This document shows positions 13,915-22,278 of a stretch of DNA of 38,406 nucleotides, in pieces. Position 1 is the first letter of the stretch. Every line of letters starts with the position of its first letter. This stretch comes from Desulfoarculaceae bacterium (GTDB lineage: Bacteria > Desulfobacterota > Desulfobulbia > Desulfobulbales > Desulfocapsaceae): assembly GCA_019429465.1 (NCBI GenBank), contig JAHYIV010000028.1, positions 1-38,406 of the forward strand. Reading direction: 5' to 3'. The translations under genes were made by a program, and so were the position numbers. Below the pieces are notes generated by a model. The model had not been told where the DNA came from and did no database searches. It saw nothing but the letters and a program-made list of their open reading frames with translations.

Positions 13915-16500
13915 TCAGTCAATGCTCACTCGTATGGCCGGGGCTGGAGCTGACCTACCCGGCCTGAGCGTCCGCACCTCGGCCTGCTCACTGTTCTGCT
14001 CGCGGCCCTCTTTCTCGATCTGCTTCTGATCCATTATCTTATGAAGGATGGCCGGCAGCGAGCCAGGCTGCAGATACTCTTCTCCCATCCCGTGTTTAAA
14101 GATTTTCGCGGCCTGATCACTGACCTGCTGCCAGGTCAGATTATCGGAACGAGAAGCAACCAGTTCGAACAGAAGCTGATTATACGGATCATTGATACTG
14201 GCCCTGCCGGTACCCACCGTGGCCAGGATATCCACCTTATTGTGAAAAAACGTGGCCAGCTCTGAATAGACCCGAATTCCGCCACAGGAGCCAAGGCTCA
14301 TAAACCGTTGTTTACTGACCAGATCCTCCTTGACCACCGCCCCGGACTTCAGCAGTGCCTGCAGGGGATCAAGTAACTGCTCTTTTCGCCAGTAACTATG
14401 GCCGCGCTGGGCAAACATCTCATGCCCGCCCTTCAGAAACTGCCGGAGCAGCTCCTGCTGGTGGCTCACATCATGATAGACGACCACAGAATGGGAAATC
14501 TCAATCCCGTTCATATGCTTCACCCAGTCAACAACCAGAGGATACCTGGTCTGCAGCTGCAGGATCTGGCCCAGATTTTGCGATGGGGAGCCAAACAGGG
14601 CCTTTAACTGCGAAACCGCCGCCTGGCCCCGTTCATTATCGGTGGCCATCAGGGAGAAGGACTGAGAAAGCCGCGGCCGATAGCCATGGGCCATCAGATA
14701 CTGACAGTTGGAACGGAAAGACTGACTGCCATCGTCATCACTTTGAAAGACCGACAGACTGCTCAGCTTCCCATTCGCCTTCCACTGAGAAAAGCTGGTC
14801 GTCACATACTGGTCAAGGGGGATGGTGCCATACTCAGACATCATCAGCCTGATCCTGATCTTGTCCACCTCACCGACCAGCTGCGGATACTCCTGGACAT
14901 AGTATTGCAGGATCACCTGCAACTGGGTGGAAAACACCGACTTTTCATCACGAATCGCAGTCAGCATCTTGGCGATAAGATAGGTGCGCGTCTGGGGCTC
15001 GATGGTCTCAAGCAGGGTCATAAAGGTGGCGGAAAAGAGGATCAGGCTGTTTTCATCCCGGAAGGCTGATTCAGCCACCAGATCAAGGACCTGCTGCTGC
15101 TCCTGCACCTGATCCGGGAAGAACTCGGTCAGTTTTCCTTTCTGGGCCAGACTGATGATGAAATCCGAGACATGACTATTCCGCGGATCAACGGTCTTGA
15201 GGAAGGCCAGAAGATTGCCGCCAAAACGACTCTCGATTCTGTTCTTCAGCACCGGCACCAGGATGTCACGAAAGGATGAATCATAGAGATCAGTGCCCCG
15301 CGAAAGAAGGATATAGGCATTGGCAGTGGTGCAATCCCGGGCCGCCTGCAGCCGGGCCGCCGATGTGGCACGTCGCAGGGCAGAAATGGCCGCCCCGCGG
15401 CTGGCGCCAAGACCTGACGAGAATTCACTGTCGAACCGGTTCTGTATCTTGGGATCCAGGCGCCTAAATATCTCGCGCAGACGGCTGACCGGAGCGGATG
15501 ACAGTACCCTGATCCCCACCTCCTGGCCATTGGGCTCGGTGATATCATGCAGATTATTGATCTTCCAGATCAGATGATCGGCGGCATCAGCAAAGGCATC
15601 TAGCAACAGGCTTTTATCCGCCGCATTATAGGTAAAAAACAGGGCCTCCTGAATTTCCAGCGAGGCAGTGAAATAGGTGGCCAGCCAGGAATGTGAGGTC
15701 GAGGGCGTCACTCCGGAAAGCTGAAACAAAGAGCGGGCATTCCAGGCATCGGTATCGGACAGCCTTTGCAGGTACCCCATATTCGCCAGGGCCGACTCCG
15801 GAGTCATGCCGGCAATCTTGCAGCTCTTCTCAGTGGCCCAGCACTGTTTTTCCGTCATCTGACCTATGAGACGCAACCCCTTGTTAACGGTCACCACCGT
15901 TTGCCCAGGCACCTCAAGAAAGGCTTTCAAGGACCAGAGCTCCGCTTCCTGCAACGATGCCAGCCGGTCAATAAACCCCAGCATCTCAGACGGCCGCAGA
16001 TCGCTCGCCTGGCAGACGGCCAGCACCACCTTGCTCGAGACATAACTCAAGCCACCAAGCTTCTTCAGCAACAGCCAGGCCGCATCACTGTCCACACCAG
16101 GAAGCATGGCAAAATGTTCGAGCACAACAAGATAGTTAAAGGAAATCCGGGCTTGAGGCAGCCTGTGCAGGACATCCAGTATCCCGTCCGCCGTCATGGA
16201 GGGGAAGCCGGCAAAGACCCTGATGACGCGCATATCAGTGTAACTCAGGCCCTTGACCAGCTCCCTGATCCTGGCGAGCTGTTTCTCATTCATCTCCACC
16301 TGGGCCAGGACCTCCATCGTCTGCAAAAAGGCCTGATCGAGAGCAACCTCACCAGTGGTTTTGCCGCTGGCGGCACCACCGGCCTGATCAATACTATCCC
16401 CGGAGGCGGCAAGGGTGGAAGTCGACCAGGACAACACCAGAATCAAGACAATAGCCCGACACAATCCAGGGCCATACGACAACTTTTTTAAATTTTGCAT
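13915..16500 (-). CDS. Unrecognised large exported protein with a possible caspase-like C-terminal region
   Basis: I do not recognise this 861-residue protein. The ATG at 16500 gives a clean signal peptide: basic MQNLKKLS, a hydrophobic core IVLILVLSW, and cleavage after TSTLAA. An earlier start at 16551 lies inside a repeat and hides the signal. Residues 30-640 are mostly helical and leucine-rich. Near the C-terminus a strand-like HSVVVYHDVSH precedes RGHSYW (H701), and a hydrophobic FMSLGSCGG follows (C739). His then Cys, each after a hydrophobic strand, recalls clan CD cysteine peptidases (caspase, clostripain, gingipain), but I cannot confirm this. It sits 2 nt before holA, so it is cotranscribed with replication and proteolysis genes. 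Confidence 0.7.
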   Translation of the reverse strand: MQNLKKLSYGPGLCRAIVLILVLSWSTSTLAASGDSIDQAGGAASGKTTGEVALDQAFLQTMEVLAQVEMNEKQLARIRELVKGLSYTDMRVIRVFAGFPSMTADGILDVLHRLPQARISFNYLVVLEHFAMLPGVDSDAAWLLLKKLGGLSYVSSKVVLAVCQASDLRPSEMLGFIDRLASLQEAELWSLKAFLEVPGQTVVTVNKGLRLIGQMTEKQCWATEKSCKIAGMTPESALANMGYLQRLSDTDAWNARSLFQLSGVTPSTSHSWLATYFTASLEIQEALFFTYNAADKSLLLDAFADAADHLIWKINNLHDITEPNGQEVGIRVLSSAPVSRLREIFRRLDPKIQNRFDSEFSSGLGASRGAAISALRRATSAARLQAARDCTTANAYILLSRGTDLYDSSFRDILVPVLKNRIESRFGGNLLAFLKTVDPRNSHVSDFIISLAQKGKLTEFFPDQVQEQQQVLDLVAESAFRDENSLILFSATFMTLLETIEPQTRTYLIAKMLTAIRDEKSVFSTQLQVILQYYVQEYPQLVGEVDKIRIRLMMSEYGTIPLDQYVTTSFSQWKANGKLSSLSVFQSDDDGSQSFRSNCQYLMAHGYRPRLSQSFSLMATDNERGQAAVSQLKALFGSPSQNLGQILQLQTRYPLVVDWVKHMNGIEISHSVVVYHDVSHQQELLRQFLKGGHEMFAQRGHSYWRKEQLLDPLQALLKSGAVVKEDLVSKQRFMSLGSCGGIRVYSELATFFHNKVDILATVGTGRASINDPYNQLLFELVASRSDNLTWQQVSDQAAKIFKHGMGEEYLQPGSLPAILHKIMDQKQIEKEGREQNSEQAEVRTLRPGRSAPAPAIRVSID

Positions 16501-16524
16501 TCCCGCTTCATCACGTTTATGTTG

Positions 16525-16609
16525 AGGAGCCGTTGCGCAATAACTTGCCATGGTCTAACCATTCCATTTTGGTTACCCTGAAGGACATGTTATTTTTCAC
16601 AGCGGTTTA
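16525..16609. repeat. Family 2 inverted-repeat element, copy B
   Basis: GGAGCCGTTGCGCAATAAC at 16526-16544 and TTATTTTTCACAGCGGTTTA at 16590-16609 resemble the ends of the elements at 3831 and 34504. The interior is short and different. No flanking duplication is visible. It lies between the divergent starts of the exported-protein gene and the EamA gene. The remaining 16610-16724 shows only an A-rich tract. Confidence 0.65.
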
Positions 16610-16724
16610 CTCCGTTTACCTTCCCTGGCATCATAAGAAACGATCTTACCATGCCTCACCCTCAGTCCTTACAAAAAAAAAATAACATTAATCATTTCCT
16701 CATCAACTGTAAAACAAACTTTTC

Positions 16725-17639
16725 ATGCCAACTCCTCATCCCCGACTTCTTCCCTCTCTCTCCCTGATTCTTGCCATGTTTCTGTGGGGAAGCTCTTTTA
16801 TTGCCATGAAACTGGCCTTTCAGGATTATCATCCCATGGTGGTCATCTTTGGCAGAATGACGGTGGCCTCGCTGGCCTTTCTCTGCTTCCTGCCCAGGTT
16901 TAAAAAGATCCATATCCTCCGACACGACCGGCACCTGTTTGTCATCATGGCACTGAGCGAGCCCTGCCTCTATTTCTTCTTTGAGGCGCTGGCCCTGCAG
17001 AACACCAGCGCCACCCAGGCATCAATGATCACCATCATGCTGCCGCTGCTGATCACCATTGCCTCAGTCCGGTTGCTCGGTGAACGGGCATCGGGGCAGA
17101 CCCTGACCGGTCTTTTTCTGGCCATGGGCGGGGCCATCCTCCTCAGCCTGGGGGGAACGGCAACCGAGCAGGCACCAGCGCCCCTTCTCGGCAATTTCTA
17201 TGAGCTTGTCGCCATGTTCTGCGCCACTGTCTATACCATCACCGTCAAACGGCTCACAGCCCGTTATCCGGCCCTTTTCCTCACCGCCATCCAGGCCTGG
17301 ATCGGCTGCTTCTTCTTCGCGCCCTTTCTGGCCCTGCCTCAGGTGCCTCTCCCCAGCTCTTTTCTCCTCCTGCCCCTGTCCGCCATTCTCTATCTTGGCC
17401 TGGCGGTCACCCTGGCCGCCTACTTTCTTTATACCTTCGCCCTGGCCCGGATGGAGGCCAGCAAGAGCTCGATCTTCATCACCCTGATTCCCCTGTTCAC
17501 CCTGTTGCTCAGCAGACTCCTGTTTCAGGAATCATTTACCCTGCTGCAGCATATTGGGGGTTTCACTCTCTTTTCCGGGGTAATAGTGAGTCAGGGCTTT
17601 TTCTATCATGCCGCCAAAGGAATTTTCAGGAACCGTTAA
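16725..17639 (+). CDS. EamA/DMT-family transporter
   Basis: The 304-residue product has about ten hydrophobic helices in two EamA repeats, with FLWGSSFIAMKLAF at the start and a conserved GERASGQTLTGLFLAMGGAILL segment in the middle. Such proteins export amino acids or other metabolites; the substrate cannot be inferred. No good ribosome site precedes the ATG. The last codons (AACCGTTAA) coincide with a sequence resembling one end of the family 2 elements. Confidence 0.88.
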   Translation: MPTPHPRLLPSLSLILAMFLWGSSFIAMKLAFQDYHPMVVIFGRMTVASLAFLCFLPRFKKIHILRHDRHLFVIMALSEPCLYFFFEALALQNTSATQASMITIMLPLLITIASVRLLGERASGQTLTGLFLAMGGAILLSLGGTATEQAPAPLLGNFYELVAMFCATVYTITVKRLTARYPALFLTAIQAWIGCFFFAPFLALPQVPLPSSFLLLPLSAILYLGLAVTLAAYFLYTFALARMEASKSSIFITLIPLFTLLLSRLLFQESFTLLQHIGGFTLFSGVIVSQGFFYHAAKGIFRNR

Positions 17640-17646
17640 GAAATAA
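17628..17646 (+). repeat. Solo family 2 end at the EamA stop codon
   Basis: AGGAACCGTTAAGAAATAAC closely matches the left end of the family 2 elements (GAGCCGTTACGAAATAAC). The EamA stop TAA is inside it. No matching right end follows before the rubrerythrin-like gene, so this may be a remnant, or chance. Confidence 0.4.
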
Positions 17647-17666
17647 CATCACCAGAGGACAGACAA

Positions 17667-18176
17667 ATGAATCAGAGACTCCAGGAACAGTTGCAGCAGC
17701 TCTTTCTAAAAATGACCCTGGGCTCCGCCCGAAAAAAAATCTACGCCCTGCGGGCAAAAAAGGAAGGACAGACAGAACTGGCCGACCTCTTTTCAGCAAT
17801 CAGCAGTTCAGAGGCCGCCCAGGCCGCCCGTATCCTTCTCCAGCTTCGCGGCCATACCGGCTCCGATGAACAGAACCGCGCCCTGGCCTTCAAGCATGAG
17901 ATTCCGGCCACCATCGAAGCGTGCGAGAAGACGGCCCAGCTGGCAGAGGACTGTCAGGACAAGGCCATGCTCGGGGCCTGCTCCCAGTCCGCCAGGGTGC
18001 AGCGGATGCACCTGAACCTGCAGAAGAAGCTGGAGAGGAAAACTACTCAAGACCAGGAGCGTCCGACCAGCTATCACGTCTGCCAGTTCTGCGGGTTTAT
18101 CATGGCAGACCAGGCTCCGGAAAACTGCCCGATCTGCACCGCCCCGACCAGTCGTTTCCAGAAGGTCACCGCCTGA
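17667..18176 (+). CDS. Rubrerythrin-like protein with degenerate diiron site
   Basis: The 169-residue protein has rubrerythrin layout: a helical bundle followed by a rubredoxin-like domain with C139/C142 (CQFC) and C154/C157 (CPIC). The iron-binding glutamates of the bundle are largely missing. The usual glutamate after the first glycine of GESxA is absent in GSARKK, the E-x-x-H of helix two reads E49-A-A-Q, and the last pair reads Q112-R-M-H. It may bind only the rubredoxin iron and act in electron transfer rather than peroxide reduction. AGAGG lies 8 nt before the ATG. It is probably cotranscribed with the EamA gene. Confidence 0.8.
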   Translation: MNQRLQEQLQQLFLKMTLGSARKKIYALRAKKEGQTELADLFSAISSSEAAQAARILLQLRGHTGSDEQNRALAFKHEIPATIEACEKTAQLAEDCQDKAMLGACSQSARVQRMHLNLQKKLERKTTQDQERPTSYHVCQFCGFIMADQAPENCPICTAPTSRFQKVTA

Positions 18177-18294
18177 AAGGCAACCATTCCAAGGACAGAA
18201 CTTGCTTTTTTGGTGCCGATTTGCTACCTCTACTTATAAAATGGCAACTTGCGCTTCAGACAATATTCCACCTTCTCACCTGATAATGAGGCAC

Positions 18295-20460
18295 ATGACT
18301 ACTCCCCCGAATAATGGCCTGCACATCCTGCTGCTCAGCATCCACGGACTGATCCGCGGCCACGATCTGGAGCTGGGAAGGGACGCTGACACCGGCGGCC
18401 AGACCAAATACGTACTGGAGCTGACCCGTTCCCTGGCCCGCCATCCGGCAGTGAGCGGGGTGGATCTGGTCACCCGCCTGATCTCCGACCCTCAGATCTC
18501 AGCCGACTATGCCCGCCCCGTTGAAGAACTGGGCGACAAGGCCCGGATCATCCGCATTATAGCCGGACCAGACGAGTATATCGCCAAAGAGCAGCTCTGG
18601 GATTATCTCGACACCTTTGCCGACAACACCCTGGCCTTCTACCGGTCAGAAAACCGGTTCCCCGGCCTGATCCACAGCCACTACGCCGACGGCGGCTATG
18701 TCGGCGGCATCCTGGCCCGCCTGCTGGCCATCCCCCTGATCCATACCGGCCACTCGCTGGGGCGGGTCAAACGGAGACGCCTGCTGGCCGCAGGACTCCA
18801 TAGTGCAGACATCGAAAAAACCTACTGCATGTCGCGACGCATTGAAGCCGAAGAACTGACTCTGGCCGCAGCTGATCTGGTCATCACCAGCACCAGCCAG
18901 GAGATCGAGGAACAGTACGAGCTCTACGACCACTATCAGCCGCAACAGATGCAGGTCATCCCCCCGGGCACTGACCTGAGCCGTTTTCATCCGCCGCAGG
19001 GAGATGAATGGCAGGCCCCCATCGCCTTGGAGCTCAGCCGTTTTTTCCGCCAGCCGGAAAAACCTCTGATCCTGGCCCTCTCCCGCCCGGATGCCCGCAA
19101 AAACATCGGCATCCTGGTAGAAGCCTTCGGCGCCAGCGACAGACTGCGGGCCATGGCCAACCTGGTGGTGGTGGCCGGAAACCGTCAGGACATCACGGAT
19201 CTCGACGATGGGGCACGAACCGTGATCACCGATCTGCTGCTGCAGATGGATCTGTACAATCTTTATGGCGAGATGGCCCTGCCCAAACAACACGCCCCGG
19301 ACGAGGTGCCGCAGATCTACCGTCTGGCCGCTGCCAGCGGTGGACTGTTTGTCAATCCGGCCCTCACCGAACCCTTCGGCCTGACCCTCATTGAGGCCGC
19401 GGCCAGCGGCCTGCCCATTGTCGCCACCGAGGACGGAGGGCCGCGGGATATCATCGGTAACTGCCACAACGGGGTCCTGGTCGATCCCCTTGACTCCGCC
19501 GCCATCGCCCAGGCCCTGCTCCGGATTCTCGATGACCACGAGCTGTGGCAGCAATATGCCGCAAATGGACTGAACGGCGTCAAGCGTTACTACCGCTGGG
19601 AGACCCACACAGAGCGGTATCTGGAGATCATCACCCCGCTGCTTAAAACAGTCCAGACAGTGGTCCGGCCTCCCCTCACCCGCCACCCCATGCGCCACCA
19701 TGACCGGGCCATCTTCACCGATCTTGACCAGAATCTACTGGGCGACCGCGAGGCCCGCCAAGAACTGTTCCAGACCCTTCGTCACCATCGTCGTTCCACC
19801 ACCTTCGGTATCGCCACCGGCCGCCGTCTTGATTCGGCCCTGCGGCTGATGCGGGAACATTCCATCCCGGAACCGGATGTCCTGATCACCAGCGGCGGCA
19901 GCGAGATCTATTACTACCCGGAACTGACCCAGGACACGGGATGGACCCAGCACATTGATCACCAATGGAATCCCGCCGCCATCCGCCGGATCCTGGAGAA
20001 TCTGCCAGGGCTCAAACTGCAGCCCAAATCGGAGCAGGGCCGTTTCAAGATCAGCTACTACATCGACCCGGCTCAGGCCCCTTCCCTGGAGGAGATCAAC
20101 AGCCTGCTCTCTCTGCAGGAACAGACCGCCAATGTGACTCTTTCCTTTGGCCAGTTTCTTGATTTTCTGCCGATCAGGGCCTCCAAGGGCCAGGCCCTGC
20201 GTTACGTCTCCTCCCGTTGGGATATCCCCCTCCAGCAGGTCCTGGCCGCTGGCGGTTCCGGCAGCGATGAAGACATGATGCGCGGCAATACCCTGGCCGT
20301 GGTGGTGAAGAACCGGCACCACGAGGAGTTGTCACAGCTGGTGAACCTGGAAAGTATCTATTTTGCCCGGCACGGGTATGCTCAAGGGATCCTGGAGGCG
20401 ATCCAATATTATGATTTTTTCGGCGACTGTCGCCCGCCCGACAGCGAGATCCGGCCATGA
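18295..20460 (+). CDS. sps: Sucrose-phosphate synthase with C-terminal HAD domain
   Basis: The 721-residue protein has an N-terminal GT-B glycosyltransferase (about 1-460) with LLLSIHGLIRG, DTGGQTKYVLEL and the nucleotide-sugar motif EPFGLTLIEAAASG. A sucrose-phosphatase-like HAD domain follows from about 470 (FTDLDQNLL, D476 and D478). It joins UDP-glucose or ADP-glucose to fructose 6-phosphate. The HAD motif usually read GDSGND is GGSGSDED here, so phosphatase activity is doubtful; a separate phosphatase gene overlaps by 4 nt. The frame is open from 18202, but the protein-like sequence begins at the ATGs at 18286 or 18295. The exact start is uncertain. Confidence 0.92.
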   Translation: MTTPPNNGLHILLLSIHGLIRGHDLELGRDADTGGQTKYVLELTRSLARHPAVSGVDLVTRLISDPQISADYARPVEELGDKARIIRIIAGPDEYIAKEQLWDYLDTFADNTLAFYRSENRFPGLIHSHYADGGYVGGILARLLAIPLIHTGHSLGRVKRRRLLAAGLHSADIEKTYCMSRRIEAEELTLAAADLVITSTSQEIEEQYELYDHYQPQQMQVIPPGTDLSRFHPPQGDEWQAPIALELSRFFRQPEKPLILALSRPDARKNIGILVEAFGASDRLRAMANLVVVAGNRQDITDLDDGARTVITDLLLQMDLYNLYGEMALPKQHAPDEVPQIYRLAAASGGLFVNPALTEPFGLTLIEAAASGLPIVATEDGGPRDIIGNCHNGVLVDPLDSAAIAQALLRILDDHELWQQYAANGLNGVKRYYRWETHTERYLEIITPLLKTVQTVVRPPLTRHPMRHHDRAIFTDLDQNLLGDREARQELFQTLRHHRRSTTFGIATGRRLDSALRLMREHSIPEPDVLITSGGSEIYYYPELTQDTGWTQHIDHQWNPAAIRRILENLPGLKLQPKSEQGRFKISYYIDPAQAPSLEEINSLLSLQEQTANVTLSFGQFLDFLPIRASKGQALRYVSSRWDIPLQQVLAAGGSGSDEDMMRGNTLAVVVKNRHHEELSQLVNLESIYFARHGYAQGILEAIQYYDFFGDCRPPDSEIRP

Positions 20461-21359
20461 CCCGCTCGCGCCTCCTGCTCTGCACCGACCTTGACCGCAC
20501 GCTGATCCCCAATGGCATGCAGCCGGAATCCCCTGGAGCCCGCGCGCTCTTCGCCCGCTTGAGTAAGCGTCCGGAGGTGACCCTGGTCTATGTCACCGGC
20601 CGCCACCGGCAACTGGTGGCGGAGGCCGTCAGCCGCTACCGGTTGCCGCAACCAGACCTGGTAATCAGCGACGTGGGTACCCGTATCTACACCATTCAAG
20701 CCCGGGACTGGCAGGTGTGGACGGCCTGGGAAGAAGAGGTCCATGCCAGCTGGAACGACAAGGATCCGGCCGCTATCCATGCCCTCTTTGGTGACCTTGT
20801 CGCCTTGCGTCTCCAGGAAGGAGCCAAGCAGAGCTGCCACAAACTCAGCTATTATGTGGAACTCCACCATGATCATGACGCCATCATCATCGAGATGAAA
20901 CGACGTCTCAGCGAGCACGGGATCAAGTCCAGCCTGGTGTGGAGCATCGACGAGACCAGTGCCACCGGCCTGCTTGACGTCCTGCCCGAAAACGCTACCA
21001 AACTTCATGCCATCCGTTTCATCAAGGACAGGCTTGGTTTCAGTCTTGCCGAAACCGTTTTTGCCGGTGACAGCGGCAATGACCTCTCGGTACTGGCCAG
21101 CGAGATCCAGGCCGTGCTGGTGGCCAACGCCGACGACTCCGTCCGCCGGCAGGCGCTCATCCAGGCGCAGGAAAACGGCCACAGCAAGGCCTTGTATCTG
21201 GCGCGAGGGGGAGCTCTCGGCCTCAACGGCAACTACGGGAGCGGCATTCTGGAAGGGGTTCTCCATTACCTGCCGGCGGTGGCCTCCTGGCTGCAGCCGC
21301 CAACGCAGAAAGGTGTCATGGCGGCCAATCATCCATCAACAACTGGGGACATTTCATGA
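20457..21359 (+). CDS. spp: Sucrose-6-phosphate phosphatase (HAD superfamily)
   Basis: The 300-residue HAD phosphatase carries an intact motif I, CTDLDRTLIPNG (D11 nucleophile, D13), TGRH for motif II and GDSGND (D205, D209) for motif IV. It should remove phosphate from sucrose 6-phosphate made by the preceding enzyme. It overlaps both neighbours by 4 nt (ATGA), so the operon is translationally coupled. Its complete motifs contrast with the degenerate HAD domain of the synthase. Confidence 0.92.
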   Translation: MTRSRLLLCTDLDRTLIPNGMQPESPGARALFARLSKRPEVTLVYVTGRHRQLVAEAVSRYRLPQPDLVISDVGTRIYTIQARDWQVWTAWEEEVHASWNDKDPAAIHALFGDLVALRLQEGAKQSCHKLSYYVELHHDHDAIIIEMKRRLSEHGIKSSLVWSIDETSATGLLDVLPENATKLHAIRFIKDRLGFSLAETVFAGDSGNDLSVLASEIQAVLVANADDSVRRQALIQAQENGHSKALYLARGGALGLNGNYGSGILEGVLHYLPAVASWLQPPTQKGVMAANHPSTTGDIS

Positions 21360-22258
21360 CCAGACAAGTGCAAGCCCGGCCGGTGATCTTTGGAGAAGTC
21401 CTCTTTGATTGTTTTCCCGATGCCATCGATGTGCTGGGGGGGGCGCCCTTTAACGTGGCCTGGAATCTGCATGCCTTTGGCACGACCCCCCTGCTCATCT
21501 CCCGGGTGGGGGACGACCTTCCCGGCCACAGGATAGAAGAAGCAATGGCGCAATGGGGCATGGATCGCAGCGGACTGCAGCTCGATCCCGTCAATCCCAC
21601 CGGCAGGGTTGAGGTTACCGTGTCCGGAGGCGGTGAAGCGGATTTTCAAATTGCCGACAACAGCGCCTGGGACCACATCAGCGGTGATGAAATTCCGGCC
21701 ATGGATAATATTCTCCTCTATCACGGCAGCCTGGCCGGGCGCCACCACCGCTCACTGGCCGCCCTTGAAAGGGTTGTTCTCCAGAGCAATAATGATATCT
21801 TTGTCGACATCAATCTCCGTTCTCCCTGGTGGCAACGGGAAACAATTGATCTCCTGCTGGGCCGGGCCCGCTGGATCAAGCTCAACGAAAGGGAACTGGA
21901 AATCGTCATCGACCAAGGCTCCTCACTTGAGGAGCGCCTGAAACAGCTGCCGGCGAGATTCCCGGCACAACTGTTCATCATCACCCTGGGCGCTGAAGGG
22001 GCTCTGCTCATGGACCGGGAGGGCCGAACGCAGCAACAGTCCGTTCCCCTGCGGCAGCAGACAATCATCGACACGGTAGGAGCAGGAGATGCCTTCAGCT
22101 CGGTAATGATGCTGGGCATCCTGCTCGCATGGCCCCCGGCCACCATGCTTGAACGCGCCCAGGAATTTGCCGCCAGAGTCACGACCATTCAGGGGGCCAC
22201 CACCACGGACAGATCGTTTTATCAACCTTTTCTCGACAACTGGGGCCTGCGCCCCTGA
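21356..22258 (+). CDS. PfkB-family fructokinase
   Basis: The 300-residue sugar kinase has the N-terminal GGAPFNVAWNL signature and a C-terminal DTVGAGDAFSS with D245 as the catalytic base. In similar sps-spp-fruK-ams clusters of halotolerant methylotrophs this gene encodes an ATP-dependent fructokinase, which phosphorylates the fructose released when amylosucrase consumes sucrose. Specificity here is inferred from the context. Confidence 0.88.
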   Translation: MTRQVQARPVIFGEVLFDCFPDAIDVLGGAPFNVAWNLHAFGTTPLLISRVGDDLPGHRIEEAMAQWGMDRSGLQLDPVNPTGRVEVTVSGGGEADFQIADNSAWDHISGDEIPAMDNILLYHGSLAGRHHRSLAALERVVLQSNNDIFVDINLRSPWWQRETIDLLLGRARWIKLNERELEIVIDQGSSLEERLKQLPARFPAQLFIITLGAEGALLMDREGRTQQQSVPLRQQTIIDTVGAGDAFSSVMMLGILLAWPPATMLERAQEFAARVTTIQGATTTDRSFYQPFLDNWGLRP

Positions 22259-22278
22259 TTTCGCAACCTGAGAAACGC

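Noticed and set aside
16501..16551. N-terminal extension of the large exported protein
   Set aside because: It lies within a family 2 repeat and would bury the signal peptide; the start at 16500 is better.
18646..19701. 351-codon minus-strand open frame
   Set aside because: It is antisense to the sucrose-phosphate synthase, which has unmistakable glycosyltransferase motifs.
20409..21332. 307-codon minus-strand open frame
   Set aside because: It is antisense to the sucrose phosphatase gene, which has all HAD motifs.
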